Shown: piece after piece, positions 15,198 to 23,253 of the stretch | How positions within the stretch are numbered: the stretch's first letter is position 1 | How the letters are laid out: every line of letters starts with the position of its first letter | NCBI GenBank assembly: GCA_905215765.1 | Contig: CAJMRP010000018.1 | Coordinates: forward strand, 1 to 23,274 | Direction: 5' to 3' | DNA from: an uncultured bacterium | GTDB lineage: Bacteria; Actinomycetota; Coriobacteriia; Coriobacteriales; Coriobacteriaceae | DNA length: 23,274 nucleotides | Position numbers and translations under genes: made by a program | The notes under the pieces: generated by a model | Seen by the model: only the letters and a program-made list of their open reading frames with translations | What the model was told of the DNA's origin: nothing | The model's database searches: none

Positions 15198-15266
15198 AAG
15201 TTGCGGTGGAATAGGGACTGTTTTGGCCTCTTAGACTCCCATTTAGTCCCTATTCCACCGCAACTT
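15198..15266. repeat. Perfect 22-bp inverted repeat with 25-nt centre
   Basis: The left arm (15198-15219, starting AAGTTGCGGTGG and ending AGGGACT) and the right arm (15245-15266) are exact reverse complements. The 25-nt centre is not self-complementary. It lies between the liv terminator and cutC. There is no U-run, so it is not a normal terminator. Its form suggests a mobile palindromic (REPIN- or MITE-like) repeat. Confidence 0.85.
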
Positions 15267-15305
15267 AAAAAGGGGGCGCTGACCGGGTTGGTCAGCGCCC
15301 CCTTT
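15267..15305 (-). terminator. Intrinsic terminator of the liv cluster
   Basis: GGGGGCGCTGACC (15272-15284) pairs with GGTCAGCGCCCCC (15290-15302) over 13 bp with a 5-nt loop, followed on the minus strand by TTTTT (15271-15267). It is 11 nt after the livF stop. A short T-run on the plus side (15303-15305) is too weak to call it bidirectional. Confidence 0.92.
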
Positions 15306-15315
15306 GTTGAATGGA

Positions 15316-16029
15316 TTAACCACCCAGGTAAGCTTTGCGGACGTTATCGTCGTGCAGCAGCTCTTGACCGGTGCCGGTCATGGTGATCTTGCCGGTCTCG
15401 AGCACGTAACCGCGTGTGGCGATGGAAAGAGCCATCTGCGCGTTTTGCTCGACCAGAAGCACCGTGGTGCCGGCCTTGTGCAGGTCCTCGACAATCTGGA
15501 AGATCTGTTCGATCAGAATCGGTGCCAGACCCATGGAAGGTTCGTCGAGCATAAGCAGTTTGGGGTTACTCATAAGGGCGCGCCCCATAACGAGCATCTG
15601 CTGCTCGCCGCCTGAAAGGGTGCCGGCGACCTGGCGACGACGTTCCTTCAGGCGCGGGAACTGCTCGTAGACGCGCTCCAGGCCCGGAGCCACCGTAGAC
15701 TTGGACTGCGTATAGGCGCCCATCTCCAGGTTCTCCTCAACCGTCATCTGCAAAAAGGCGCGACGACCCTCGGGAACCTGAGCCAGGCCCTTACCAACCA
15801 GCTTATCAGCGGGCGTATGGGTAATGTCCTCGCCCATAAACTTGATGGAGCCGGTCTTGGAGCGCAGCAGGCCCGAGACGGTCTTGAGCGTTGTGGACTT
15901 GCCGGCACCGTTGGCACCAATCAAGGCCACGATCTCGCCCTCGTTAACGTTAAAGGAGATGTCCTTGATGGCGTGGATGGCGCCGTACCAGACGTTGATG
16001 TTGTAGACGGAAAGCATCGGCTCTGCCAT
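15316..16029 (-). CDS. livF: Branched-chain amino-acid-type ABC transporter, ATPase LivF
   Basis: The 237-residue ATPase has Walker A GANGAGKST (38-46), the Q-loop region AQVPEGRRAF, signature LSGGEQQ (138-144), Walker B LLMLDEP (158-164) and EQN (194-196) in place of the histidine switch, a feature of LivF-type subunits. It pairs with LivG to drive the LivH-LivM permease. The ATG directly abuts the livG stop, with GGGGGAG 6 nt before it inside livG, so translation is coupled. It is the last gene of the cluster and is followed by a strong terminator. Confidence 0.95.
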   Translation of the reverse strand: MAEPMLSVYNINVWYGAIHAIKDISFNVNEGEIVALIGANGAGKSTTLKTVSGLLRSKTGSIKFMGEDITHTPADKLVGKGLAQVPEGRRAFLQMTVEENLEMGAYTQSKSTVAPGLERVYEQFPRLKERRRQVAGTLSGGEQQMLVMGRALMSNPKLLMLDEPSMGLAPILIEQIFQIVEDLHKAGTTVLLVEQNAQMALSIATRGYVLETGKITMTGTGQELLHDDNVRKAYLGG

Positions 16030-16890
16030 TTAGTTCTCCCCCTTATCCTGCTTACCCAGATATGCCTCGATAACGGCGTCGTTGTTCTGGATTTCCTCTG
16101 CCGTGCCCTTGGCAATGACCTTACCAAAGTTGAGCACGCAGATGCCCTCGCAGATGTTCATAACGAGTGACATATCATGCTCGATAAGCATGATGGCAAT
16201 GCCAAAGGTGTCGCGGATCTTGACGATATTCTCCATGAGCTCTGCGGTCTCGGACGGGTTCATGCCGGCGGCAGGCTCGTCGAGCAGCAGTAGCTTGGGA
16301 TTGGTGGCAAGCGCGCGGACGATCTCCAGACGGCGCTGAGCGCCGTAAGGCAGCGATCCGGCCTGCTCGTTTGCCAGATGCTCCATATCAAAGATGGACA
16401 GCAGCTCCATGGCGCGCTCGTGAGCAGCCTTCTCGTGCTTCCAATACGTCGGCAGGCGCAGCACGCCCTCAAAGCCGGAGTAGCGCTCCTGGTTGTGCAG
16501 GCCGACCTTAACGTTATCCTCCACCGTCATGGTGTTGAACAGACGAATGTTCTGGAAGGTACGGGCGATGCCCATACGGTTGACCTGATAGACCGACTTG
16601 CCTGAAGTGTCCTCACCGTCGAGCAGGATGGTGCCGTGCGTGGGCTGGTACACCTTGGTGAGCAGGTTGAAGACCGTGGTCTTACCGGCGCCGTTGGGAC
16701 CGATCAGACCGGCGATCTCGGTCTTGCCGATAGTCAGGCTAAAGTCGTCAACTGCCTTAAGGCCACCGAACTCAATGCCCAGGTGGATGCACTCGAGTGC
16801 CGGGCGCTCGCCCAGGTCACGGTCGGGAACGATGGCGCCAGAAGGATACGGGACCATCTTGCCCTTGTTGAACTCAAATTTACTGGGCAT
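16030..16890 (-). CDS. livG: Branched-chain amino-acid-type ABC transporter, ATPase LivG
   Basis: The 286-residue ATPase has Walker A GPNGAGKT (64-71), ARTFQNIRLF Q-loop region, a LivG-type signature LPYGAQRR (180-187), Walker B LLLLDEPAAGMNP and the EHD switch (237-239). The product carries about 30 extra residues before the ABC fold starts. ATG 16890 is chosen: AGGAGGT is about 8 nt upstream, and the reading frame overlaps the end of livM by 11 nt. An in-frame start 27 nt further up has no such site. It forms the ATPase pair with LivF. Confidence 0.95.
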   Translation of the reverse strand: MPSKFEFNKGKMVPYPSGAIVPDRDLGERPALECIHLGIEFGGLKAVDDFSLTIGKTEIAGLIGPNGAGKTTVFNLLTKVYQPTHGTILLDGEDTSGKSVYQVNRMGIARTFQNIRLFNTMTVEDNVKVGLHNQERYSGFEGVLRLPTYWKHEKAAHERAMELLSIFDMEHLANEQAGSLPYGAQRRLEIVRALATNPKLLLLDEPAAGMNPSETAELMENIVKIRDTFGIAIMLIEHDMSLVMNICEGICVLNFGKVIAKGTAEEIQNNDAVIEAYLGKQDKGEN

Positions 16891-17968
16891 CGGCTGCCAC
16901 CTCCTTCTTGGAAGCAAAGCGGTCCTTGACGCGACCGAAGAACGCCTTGAGCTGCGGGTTGTTGGTAAAGATCATGACCAGGATCAACACGATGGCGTAG
17001 ATGAGCATGCGGTAGTCCGAGAACTGACGGAGCAGCTCGGGAAGCACCGTGAGCAACGCCGCCGCGATGACGGAACCGCGCATGTTGCCCAGGCCGCCCA
17101 GGACCACGAACACCAGAATGAGGATCGACGTGTTGAAGTCGAACTTGGTGGCGGAGAGCTGCGAGAAGTTACCGCCGAAGAGAGCTCCGGCAGCACCGGC
17201 GAGGGCAGCGGAAACCACGAAGGCGATCATGCGGTACTCCGTGACGGAGATGCCTACGGACTCGGCTGCAATCTTGTTATCGCGCACGGCCATAATGGCA
17301 CGGCCGGTACGGCTGCGGACCAGGTTGAGCACGATCACGAGTGCGACCATGACCAGGATGGCACCGGCGAGGAAGGTCGAGTACGTCGACACGCCCGAGG
17401 CGCCCTGGGCGCCCTTGATGATGGCGGTGCCGTCCTCGAGCAGGTGCAGGTCATCGATCGTGGAGTTGCCCGTGATGTTAAAAATCACGTGCAGGCCGCG
17501 GGAGTCGACGCCCACAATGAGGCAGGTGACGATCTCTTTGATGATCTCGCCAAAAGCCAGGGTCACGATGGCCAGATAGTCGCCGCTCAGGCGCAGGACC
17601 GGGATACCAATCAAGAAGCCCAAGATGGCAGCGGCGATAGCGCCGACCACAATGCTGATGATCAGACGCATCGGATCGGACGGAACGGCGCTTTCCAGCG
17701 CGACGGCGGTGACGATGCCCGTGTAGGCACCGACGCTCATAAAGCCCGCGTGGCCCAGCGACAAGTCGCCCGCGATGCCGACGACGAGGTTGAGGGAAAT
17801 GGCCATGACGATATAGGCCGTGATGGGAACCAGCTGACCGGCGATCATGCGCGGAATCATGTGGTTAGACTGCATAAAGAACACGATGGCGAAGGCCACG
17901 ATGCACATGGCGTACGTGACAAAGTCGTGACGCGTCTGCTTGTCTTTAAGAAACTTCATAACGCTCAC
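16880..17968 (-). CDS. livM: Branched-chain amino-acid-type ABC transporter, permease LivM
   Basis: The roughly 360-residue inner-membrane protein has about ten hydrophobic segments and the LivM signature LNLVVGIAGDLSLGHAGFMSVGAY, with the EAA-like loop around GRAIMAVRDNKIAAESVGI that contacts the ATPases. With LivH it forms the channel. The first possible start is GTG 17968, right behind the livH stop, with AGAAGG 5 nt upstream; ATG 17959, with AGGTGA 5 nt upstream, gives MKFLKDKQ and is equally credible. It overlaps livG by 11 nt. Confidence 0.94.
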   Translation of the reverse strand: MSVMKFLKDKQTRHDFVTYAMCIVAFAIVFFMQSNHMIPRMIAGQLVPITAYIVMAISLNLVVGIAGDLSLGHAGFMSVGAYTGIVTAVALESAVPSDPMRLIISIVVGAIAAAILGFLIGIPVLRLSGDYLAIVTLAFGEIIKEIVTCLIVGVDSRGLHVIFNITGNSTIDDLHLLEDGTAIIKGAQGASGVSTYSTFLAGAILVMVALVIVLNLVRSRTGRAIMAVRDNKIAAESVGISVTEYRMIAFVVSAALAGAAGALFGGNFSQLSATKFDFNTSILILVFVVLGGLGNMRGSVIAAALLTVLPELLRQFSDYRMLIYAIVLILVMIFTNNPQLKAFFGRVKDRFASKKEVAADAQ

Positions 17969-18850
17969 CTACACCTTCTCGGGGACGTACTTGCCCAAGA
18001 GGCCGGCAGGCTTGACGAGCAGGACGATGATCAAAACACCAAAGACGATGGAGTTGGCAAGGCTCGTGGAAATGTAAGCCTGCGCCATCGCCTCGATGAT
18101 GCCGATGAGAATGCCACCGACAAAGGCACCGGGGATGGAGCCGATGCCGCCGAAGACGGCGGCGTCGAAGGCCTTGATGCCAGGCATGGCACCCGTCGTG
18201 GGCTGCAGCACCGGCGAGTAGGAGCACAGGAGCACGCCGGCGATGGCGGCAAGCGCCGAGCCGATGGCAAACGTCATCGAGATGGTGCGGTTGACGTTGA
18301 TGCCCATGAGCTGAGCGGCGGCCTTGTCCTCGGACACGGCGCGCATGGCCTTGCCCATCTTGGTCTTACCTGTAAAGAACATCAGGCCGGCCATGATAAC
18401 CAGGCAGGCGACGATGGTGACGAGCGAGACGGCGCTTACGTTGAACTTGGCCAAGAACTCCGGCACCTGGAAGGTGACGAGCGAAGTGAAGTTCTTGGGC
18501 GTGGCGCCCCACAGAAGCTGCGCGGCGTTCTGCAGGAAGTAAGACACGCCGATAGCCGTGATCAGAACGGCCAGCGGGCCTGCTTGGCGCAGCGGCTTAT
18601 AGGCCAGACCCTCGATGAGAACGCCGAGAACCGTGCAGACCACACAAGAAAGAATTACAGATACCCAGCCCGGGAGGCCGAGATACGACGTGGCGCAGAA
18701 CGAGACATAGGCACCGACCATGATGACGTCGCCGTGAGCGAAGTTCAGCATCTTGGCGATACCGTAGACCATGGTGTAGCCCAACGCGATGATGGCGTAG
18801 ACGCTGCCCATGGACAGGCCGTTGACCAGGTATTGAATAAAGACCGTCAT
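17969..18850 (-). CDS. livH: Branched-chain amino-acid-type ABC transporter, permease LivH
   Basis: The 293-residue inner-membrane protein has about eight membrane segments and the LivH signatures YTMVYGIAKMLNFAHGD and MRAVSEDKAAAQLMGINV (the ATPase-contact loop). ATG 18850 is used because AGGGGG lies 9 nt upstream; the ATG 9 nt earlier would directly abut that site. livM follows with no gap. The 139-bp gap to the upstream binding-protein gene contains a hairpin that probably sets the ratio of binding protein to permease. Confidence 0.94.
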   Translation of the reverse strand: MTVFIQYLVNGLSMGSVYAIIALGYTMVYGIAKMLNFAHGDVIMVGAYVSFCATSYLGLPGWVSVILSCVVCTVLGVLIEGLAYKPLRQAGPLAVLITAIGVSYFLQNAAQLLWGATPKNFTSLVTFQVPEFLAKFNVSAVSLVTIVACLVIMAGLMFFTGKTKMGKAMRAVSEDKAAAQLMGINVNRTISMTFAIGSALAAIAGVLLCSYSPVLQPTTGAMPGIKAFDAAVFGGIGSIPGAFVGGILIGIIEAMAQAYISTSLANSIVFGVLIIVLLVKPAGLLGKYVPEKV

Positions 18851-18896
18851 GTTCCACATCCCCCTTTCGAATAGGTTTCCAGTTGATGTATGAAAC

Positions 18897-18916
18897 AGGG
18901 ACGTTACACTGTCCCT
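18897..18916. repeat. Small inverted repeat AGGGAC-N8-GTCCCT
   Basis: A 6-bp perfect inverted repeat upstream of livH. Its arms share AGGGAC/GTCCCT with the inner ends of the 22-bp inverted repeat at 15198-15266, which hints at a degraded copy of the same kind of element. The arms are short enough for chance. Confidence 0.4.
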
Positions 18917-18926
18917 AGATACCAAG

Positions 18927-18958
18927 CAAGCAGGGAAGGCCAAAACCTCCCCTGCTTG
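18927..18958 (-). terminator. Intercistronic hairpin between livJ-like 1 and livH
   Basis: CAAGCAGGGAAGG (18927-18939) pairs with 18946-18958 over 13 bp with one mismatch and a 6-nt loop, about 30 nt after the binding-protein stop. No U-run follows. Binding-protein genes in such clusters are commonly expressed above the permease by exactly such stems, through partial termination or protection of the upstream mRNA; the role here is inferred. Confidence 0.6.
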
Positions 18959-18989
18959 GGATCAAAACCGCTCTATGTAAGGCGGCCAA

Positions 18990-20177
18990 TTAGGCCTGTA
19001 CGTACTTGCCGTCGGTGATGACGTACGCCGTGGGCTCCTTCTGGACCTGGCCCTTATCGTTCCAGGTGAGCTTGCCGGTCAGACCGTCAACGGTAATCTT
19101 GAGCATAGCCTTGGACAGCTTCTCGGCGGCCTCGGTCGGGTCGGCGTCGACACCAAGACCGGCCTCCTTGAGGGCCTCGGCCACCGCGTGCACGCCGTCG
19201 TAGGCGTCGGCGGCAAACTGGTCGGGGGTATCGCCGTACTTATCCTTGTAAGCGTTGACGAAGTCGGCGTTCTTCTCGTCGTCGGCGGAGAACGGGGTCA
19301 TGAGCAGCAGGCCCTCGGCAAGAGAGGTATCGAAGCCCTCAACGCCCAGGATGCCGTCCATGCCGTCGCAGCCCATCATCTTGACGTCGTAGCCCATGTC
19401 CTTGGCGTTCTTGAGCAGGACGGACGCCGGCGTGTAGTAGATCGGCGCAAAGATCATGGTGGCACCGGCCTGCTTGGCCTTGGTCAGCTGGTTGGTAAAG
19501 CTCGTGGCGGAGTCGTCCTTAAAGGTCTCCTCGTCGACAATCTCGAGCTTGGACTCAGCGGCCTGGGCCTTAAAGGAATCTGCGATGCCCGAAGAATAGG
19601 CGTCGCCGGAGTTATAGAACAGCACGAACTTCTCGTCCGCATACTTCTGCGCCAGGAACTTGGCAGCGTTGACACCCTGGTTGGGGTCGGTGAAGCAAAC
19701 CTGGAAGACGCAATCCTTGCCGTCGGTGACGTCCTCGGAGGACGCGGACGGGGTGATCATGAACGTCTTGGGGTCGTTACCGCACTCTGCGGCAACGGCA
19801 ACCGACGCACCCGTGGTGGTCGGACCGACGAGGGCCTGCATGCCCCAGTCGAGCAGGGTGTTGAAGGCGTTGACGGCCTTCTCGCCATCGGCCTGGTCGT
19901 CCTCGGCCTTGCTGGCAAGCGGCAGCTCCTTGGTCGAGAAATCCTTGCAGCCAAGCTCGACACCCTGGGTAACGGACTTGCCGTAGGACGCGTTGGCGCC
20001 GGTCAGCGGGCCGATGGTGCCGATCTTAAACGAAGCGTCGCTCGAAGCGGAACCGCTGTCGCCGCCGTTGGAGGAGCAGCCAGCTAGAATGGACATCGCC
20101 CCCAGACCTGCTGCGCTCGCGATAACGCTCCTGCGATTCATAACAGGGTTCAATGACTTACCGGTGAGGCTCGACAT
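18990..20177 (-). CDS. livJ: Branched-chain amino-acid-type ABC transporter binding lipoprotein 1
   Basis: The 395-residue type I periplasmic-binding-fold protein begins with N-terminal arginines MNRRSVIA (13-20), a hydrophobic stretch and a lipobox LAGC (Cys34), then a Ser/Gly-rich linker. It would be lipid-anchored outside the cell membrane, and the RR pair suggests Tat export. The ligand-binding family core follows: IGPLTGANASYG, TPSASS, FYNSGDAYSSG and MGCDGMDG. The start at 20177 has AGGAG about 7 nt upstream. It is closely related to the next gene upstream and lies 139 bp before livH. It presents amino acids to LivHMGF; Leu/Ile/Val is the family default, not shown here. Confidence 0.94.
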   Translation of the reverse strand: MSSLTGKSLNPVMNRRSVIASAAGLGAMSILAGCSSNGGDSGSASSDASFKIGTIGPLTGANASYGKSVTQGVELGCKDFSTKELPLASKAEDDQADGEKAVNAFNTLLDWGMQALVGPTTTGASVAVAAECGNDPKTFMITPSASSEDVTDGKDCVFQVCFTDPNQGVNAAKFLAQKYADEKFVLFYNSGDAYSSGIADSFKAQAAESKLEIVDEETFKDDSATSFTNQLTKAKQAGATMIFAPIYYTPASVLLKNAKDMGYDVKMMGCDGMDGILGVEGFDTSLAEGLLLMTPFSADDEKNADFVNAYKDKYGDTPDQFAADAYDGVHAVAEALKEAGLGVDADPTEAAEKLSKAMLKITVDGLTGKLTWNDKGQVQKEPTAYVITDGKYVQA

Positions 20178-20446
20178 GCGGCTCTCCTCTCAAATCTCGT
20201 CGGGTTTCGGTTACCCGACAGGCCATCCTTCGCCGTGTTCGGCGTTCGCAAAATAGTAGACGCTTTAGTTGAGAAAAGTGGCGATTATTTCAACTTTTCT
20301 TTTGTTTTGCCCATTTATCCATAATTCTGCGTATTCCTGTCGGTTTATGCAGTTTAGCCACTTTATTGTGTGAAAGTAATGTTTCCGTTCTGTTACAGGC
20401 GTCCTTGCCCTGAATAAAACGGCCCCACCGGTGTCGTTATATGCAC
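20178..20446 (-). promoter_or_regulatory. Leader region of livJ-like 1
   Basis: The 269-bp gap between the two binding-protein genes is AT-rich. On the minus strand TACTAT (about 20256-20261) is a possible -10 with a poor -35. Downstream, two small hairpins form: CGCCG/CGGCG near 20232-20245 and GTCGGGT/ACCCGAC at 20199-20219. The latter ends about 11 nt before the Shine-Dalgarno. A separate transcript for livJ-like 1-livHMGF is therefore likely. No Leu-rich leader peptide and no recognised riboswitch was seen. Confidence 0.4.
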
Positions 20447-21613
20447 TTAGGCGGCGATGTACTTGCCATCCTGAATCACATAGGCCGTAGCGGGCTTTTC
20501 GACCTGGCCCTCGTCGTTCCACGTGAGCTCACCCGTCAGGCCCTCAATCTTGATCTTGCGCATGGCCTTGGCAAGATCGTCGGCAATGTCAGCACCATCG
20601 GCCGTAATATCGATGCCCGCCTTGTCGATGGCCTCGGCGATGGCGTGGACACAATCGTAGGCGTCGGCGGCAAACTGGTTAGGCGTCTCGTCGTAGACAT
20701 CCTTATAGGCCTTGACGAAGTCGGCGTTCTTCTCATCGTCGGCAGAGAACGGGGTCATGAGCAGCACCCCCTCGGCAAGAGAGGTATCGAAGCCTTCCAC
20801 AGAGAGCAAGCCATCCATGCCGTCGGTACCCATGAGCGTCATGTCGTAGCCCATGTCCTTGGCGTTCTTGAGCAAAACGGACGCCGGCGTGTAATAGATC
20901 GGGGCAAAGATAAGCGTGGCGCCGGCCTCCTTGGCCTTGGTGAGCTGGTTGGTAAAGCTCGTGGAAGAGTCGTCCTTAAAGGTCTCGGTATCGACGATAT
21001 CGAGCTTGGACGCCTTGGCCTGCTCGGCAAAGGCGTCGGCAACGCCCGAGCTATACGTATCGCCGGAGTTGTAGAACAGGGCGATCTTGGCATCCGCGTA
21101 CTTCTCGGCCAAGAACTTCGCGGCGCTGGCGCCCATGGTGGGATCGGTGAAGCAAACCTGGAAGACCGTGGTCTTATCCTTGGTGACGTCGAGCGACGAG
21201 GCCGAAGGCGTGACCATGAGCATATCGTCGGCGATCTCGCCCGAGACGGCGACGGCGGCACCGGTGGTAACGGGGCCGACGAGTGCCTGCATGCCCCAGT
21301 CGCACAGGGTATTGAAGGCGTTGATGGCCTTCTCACCGTCGGCGACATCGTCCTCGGACTTAAGCGAGAGTTTGAGGTCCTTGGTCGAGAAATCCTTGGC
21401 GGCGAGCTTGGCACCCTTCTCGGCCGAAACGCCATAGGTTGCCGCGGCGCCGGTCAGAGGGCCGATGACACCGATCTTGAAGGTCTTGCCGTCATCGGCG
21501 GAGCCGCCATCCGAGCCACCCGACGAGCAACCAGCGAGTGCGGCGGCGGTGCCGAGCGCCGCGGCGCCGGCGAGAAAGTTCCTACGGCTGAGCGTGCTGT
21601 TGATGTTGAACAT
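20447..21613 (-). CDS. livJ: Branched-chain amino-acid-type ABC transporter binding lipoprotein 2
   Basis: A 388-residue paralog of the previous entry. It begins MFNINSTLSRRNFLAG: SRRNFL (9-14) is a proper twin-arginine (Tat) motif. The lipobox LAGC (Cys29) follows, then a Ser/Gly linker and the same type I binding fold (IGPLTGAAATYG, TPSASS, FYNSGDTYSSG, MGTDGMDG). The start at 21613 has AAGGGGG 5 nt upstream. The two paralogs agree almost everywhere from the core onward and differ mainly around the first 120 mature residues and the C-terminal helices, which may mean different amino-acid preferences with one permease. It is the first gene of the cluster and is divergent from hom. Confidence 0.94.
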   Translation of the reverse strand: MFNINSTLSRRNFLAGAAALGTAAALAGCSSGGSDGGSADDGKTFKIGVIGPLTGAAATYGVSAEKGAKLAAKDFSTKDLKLSLKSEDDVADGEKAINAFNTLCDWGMQALVGPVTTGAAVAVSGEIADDMLMVTPSASSLDVTKDKTTVFQVCFTDPTMGASAAKFLAEKYADAKIALFYNSGDTYSSGVADAFAEQAKASKLDIVDTETFKDDSSTSFTNQLTKAKEAGATLIFAPIYYTPASVLLKNAKDMGYDMTLMGTDGMDGLLSVEGFDTSLAEGVLLMTPFSADDEKNADFVKAYKDVYDETPNQFAADAYDCVHAIAEAIDKAGIDITADGADIADDLAKAMRKIKIEGLTGELTWNDEGQVEKPATAYVIQDGKYIAA

Positions 21614-21865
21614 GGTGTCCCCCTTTTTTCGCTGGCCGCGGTGCGGCCGTCTTGCGGTACGGGGCAAACCTTATGGCGCAAACGTTGACAGTTTGTTACG
21701 GAGTTTCGTTTGTAGCGAGCATGTTTCCAATGTTTCCGCAGCGTTTCGGGGGTGCCGTTTTGTGCGACTCCTGTTGCCTGGCGAGCACGCGCCCTCGGTT
21801 CACGCTAGAATGCACTCAACCTTTAAGCGGTTAATCCATCCATAAGATGCACGAAGGAGCTATCT
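21614..21865. promoter_or_regulatory. Divergent control region livJ-like 2 / hom
   Basis: 252 bp between divergent starts. For hom (plus strand) TAGAAT at 21806-21811 is a good -10, 55 bp before the ATG, with a poor -35. A plus-strand TTGACA (21685-21690) is centred in an inverted repeat CAAAC-N7-GTTTG (21679-21695), which could be an operator, but no -10 fits it. For livJ-like 2 no convincing promoter was found; a 6-bp hairpin (GGCCGC/GCGGCC, about 21637-21651) lies just before its ribosome-binding site. Confidence 0.35.
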
Positions 21866-23209
21866 ATGAGCGAACCCCTGCGCACCGTGAACGTCGGCCT
21901 CATCGGTCTGGGAACCGTCGGCGGCGGCGTGGCCCGTCTGATCAAGAGCCACCACGATGAGTACCTGGCCGCCTACGGCATCGACCTTAAGCTGACCCGC
22001 GCCTGCGCGCTTGCCTGGGAGCAGGCCGAAGCTGCCGGTATTGAGCGCGAGGCCTTTACGAGCGACTGGCACGACGTCGTCACCGACCCCGCCGTCGATA
22101 TCGTCGTCGAGCTCATCGGCGGCGAGCACCCCGCGACCGAAATCTTCACCACCGCCTTCGAGAACGGCAAGCACGTCGTCTCTGCCAACAAGGCCCTGCT
22201 GGGCCGTCATGTCGAGACGCTCGCCGAGAAGGCGCGCGCGTGCGGCGTGCAGATTAAGTGCGAGGCCAGCTGCGGCGGTGGCATCCCCATTGTCAGCACG
22301 CTCGAGCACGACCTGGTGGGCAACAAGATCCTGACCATCGCTGGCATTCTCAACGGCACCACCAACTACATCCTGTCGCGCATGGACGCCGAGGGCGCCG
22401 ATTACGCTGACGTGCTCGCCGACGCCCAGGCAAAGGGCTATGCCGAGGCCGACCCGTCCGCCGACGTCGACGGCTTCGATGCCGCCAGCAAGACGGCAAT
22501 CCTCGCCTCCATCGGCTTTGGCACCCGCGTTACCACCGACGATGTGTACCAGCAGGGTATCCGTACCATCGGCGCCGAGGACATCGCCCAGGCCCGCGAG
22601 CTCGGCTACACCATTAAGCTGCTCGGCATCGCCCGCAATACCGACGCCGGCGTCGACGTCCGCGTGCATCCCACGCTGATCCCCGCCGACCACATGCTTG
22701 CCAAGGTCAACGGCGCCATGAACGCTGTCTACGTGGTAGGCGACGCCGTGGGCGAGACCATGTTCTACGGTGCCGGCGCAGGCTCCTTCCCCACCGCGAG
22801 CGCCGTCGTGGGCGACATCCTGTCGCTCTCCGAGCAGATCAGCCGCGGCGTGGCTCCGCTGCCCGAGATTGAGCCCTATGGTCACAACCTCGCCTTTAAG
22901 CCCATGGACGAGCTCCAGACCAAGTACTATGTGCGCCTGAAGGTCGCCGACCGCGTGGGCGCCCTGTCCGAGACGGTCGACATCTTTGCCAAGCACAACA
23001 TCTCGATCTCGCTCATCAACCAGGTCGAGGACGGCAAGTCGGGCGTCAACGATGCCTGCTCGGTCATCTTCCTGACGCATCGCGCGCTCGAGAAGGACGT
23101 CCAGGCTGCCGCGGCCGAGCTTGCCAGCGTCGGCTGTGTGGCCGAGGTCGCCAACGTCCTGCGCATCGAGAACGTCGAGGCCTGGACCGAAGGCGTCATG
23201 GCCAACTAG
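21866..23209 (+). CDS. hom: Homoserine dehydrogenase
   Basis: The 447-residue enzyme reduces aspartate semialdehyde to homoserine, the branch point to threonine (and on to isoleucine) and methionine. It has the Rossmann NAD(P) motif VGLIGLGTVGGGV (10-22), HVVSANKALL (103-112), the catalytic-domain signatures GGGIPIV (137-143), AGILNGTTNYIL (159-170) and GFDAASKTAILASI (203-216), and a C-terminal ACT domain (about 360-447), the usual place for threonine feedback. Length and layout match the monofunctional actinobacterial/Firmicute type. AAGGAG lies 6 nt before the ATG. No fused aspartate kinase. It is divergent from the amino-acid import cluster, which fits a shared amino-acid theme, but shared control is only a guess. 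Confidence 0.97.
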   Translation: MSEPLRTVNVGLIGLGTVGGGVARLIKSHHDEYLAAYGIDLKLTRACALAWEQAEAAGIEREAFTSDWHDVVTDPAVDIVVELIGGEHPATEIFTTAFENGKHVVSANKALLGRHVETLAEKARACGVQIKCEASCGGGIPIVSTLEHDLVGNKILTIAGILNGTTNYILSRMDAEGADYADVLADAQAKGYAEADPSADVDGFDAASKTAILASIGFGTRVTTDDVYQQGIRTIGAEDIAQARELGYTIKLLGIARNTDAGVDVRVHPTLIPADHMLAKVNGAMNAVYVVGDAVGETMFYGAGAGSFPTASAVVGDILSLSEQISRGVAPLPEIEPYGHNLAFKPMDELQTKYYVRLKVADRVGALSETVDIFAKHNISISLINQVEDGKSGVNDACSVIFLTHRALEKDVQAAAAELASVGCVAEVANVLRIENVEAWTEGVMAN

Positions 23210-23253
23210 TCCACTACTTCGAACCTCAACGAGGCCCAACGCAAAAGGCGCGC

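Noticed and set aside
16598..18874. A 758-codon open frame on the plus strand across livG, livM and livH
   Set aside because: It is the antisense of membrane-protein codons: an improbable Asp/His/Gln/Asp-rich composition, no ribosome-binding site, and it lies opposite clearly real genes. A GC-rich shadow frame.
20441..21688. A 415-codon plus-strand frame opposite livJ-like 2 (and a similar one at 19188-20087)
   Set aside because: Both are antisense to the paralogous binding proteins and resemble each other only because those genes do.
21860..23239. A 459-codon minus-strand frame opposite hom
   Set aside because: Mirrors the hom codons, no ribosome-binding site, low-complexity Gly/Asp/Val/His product.
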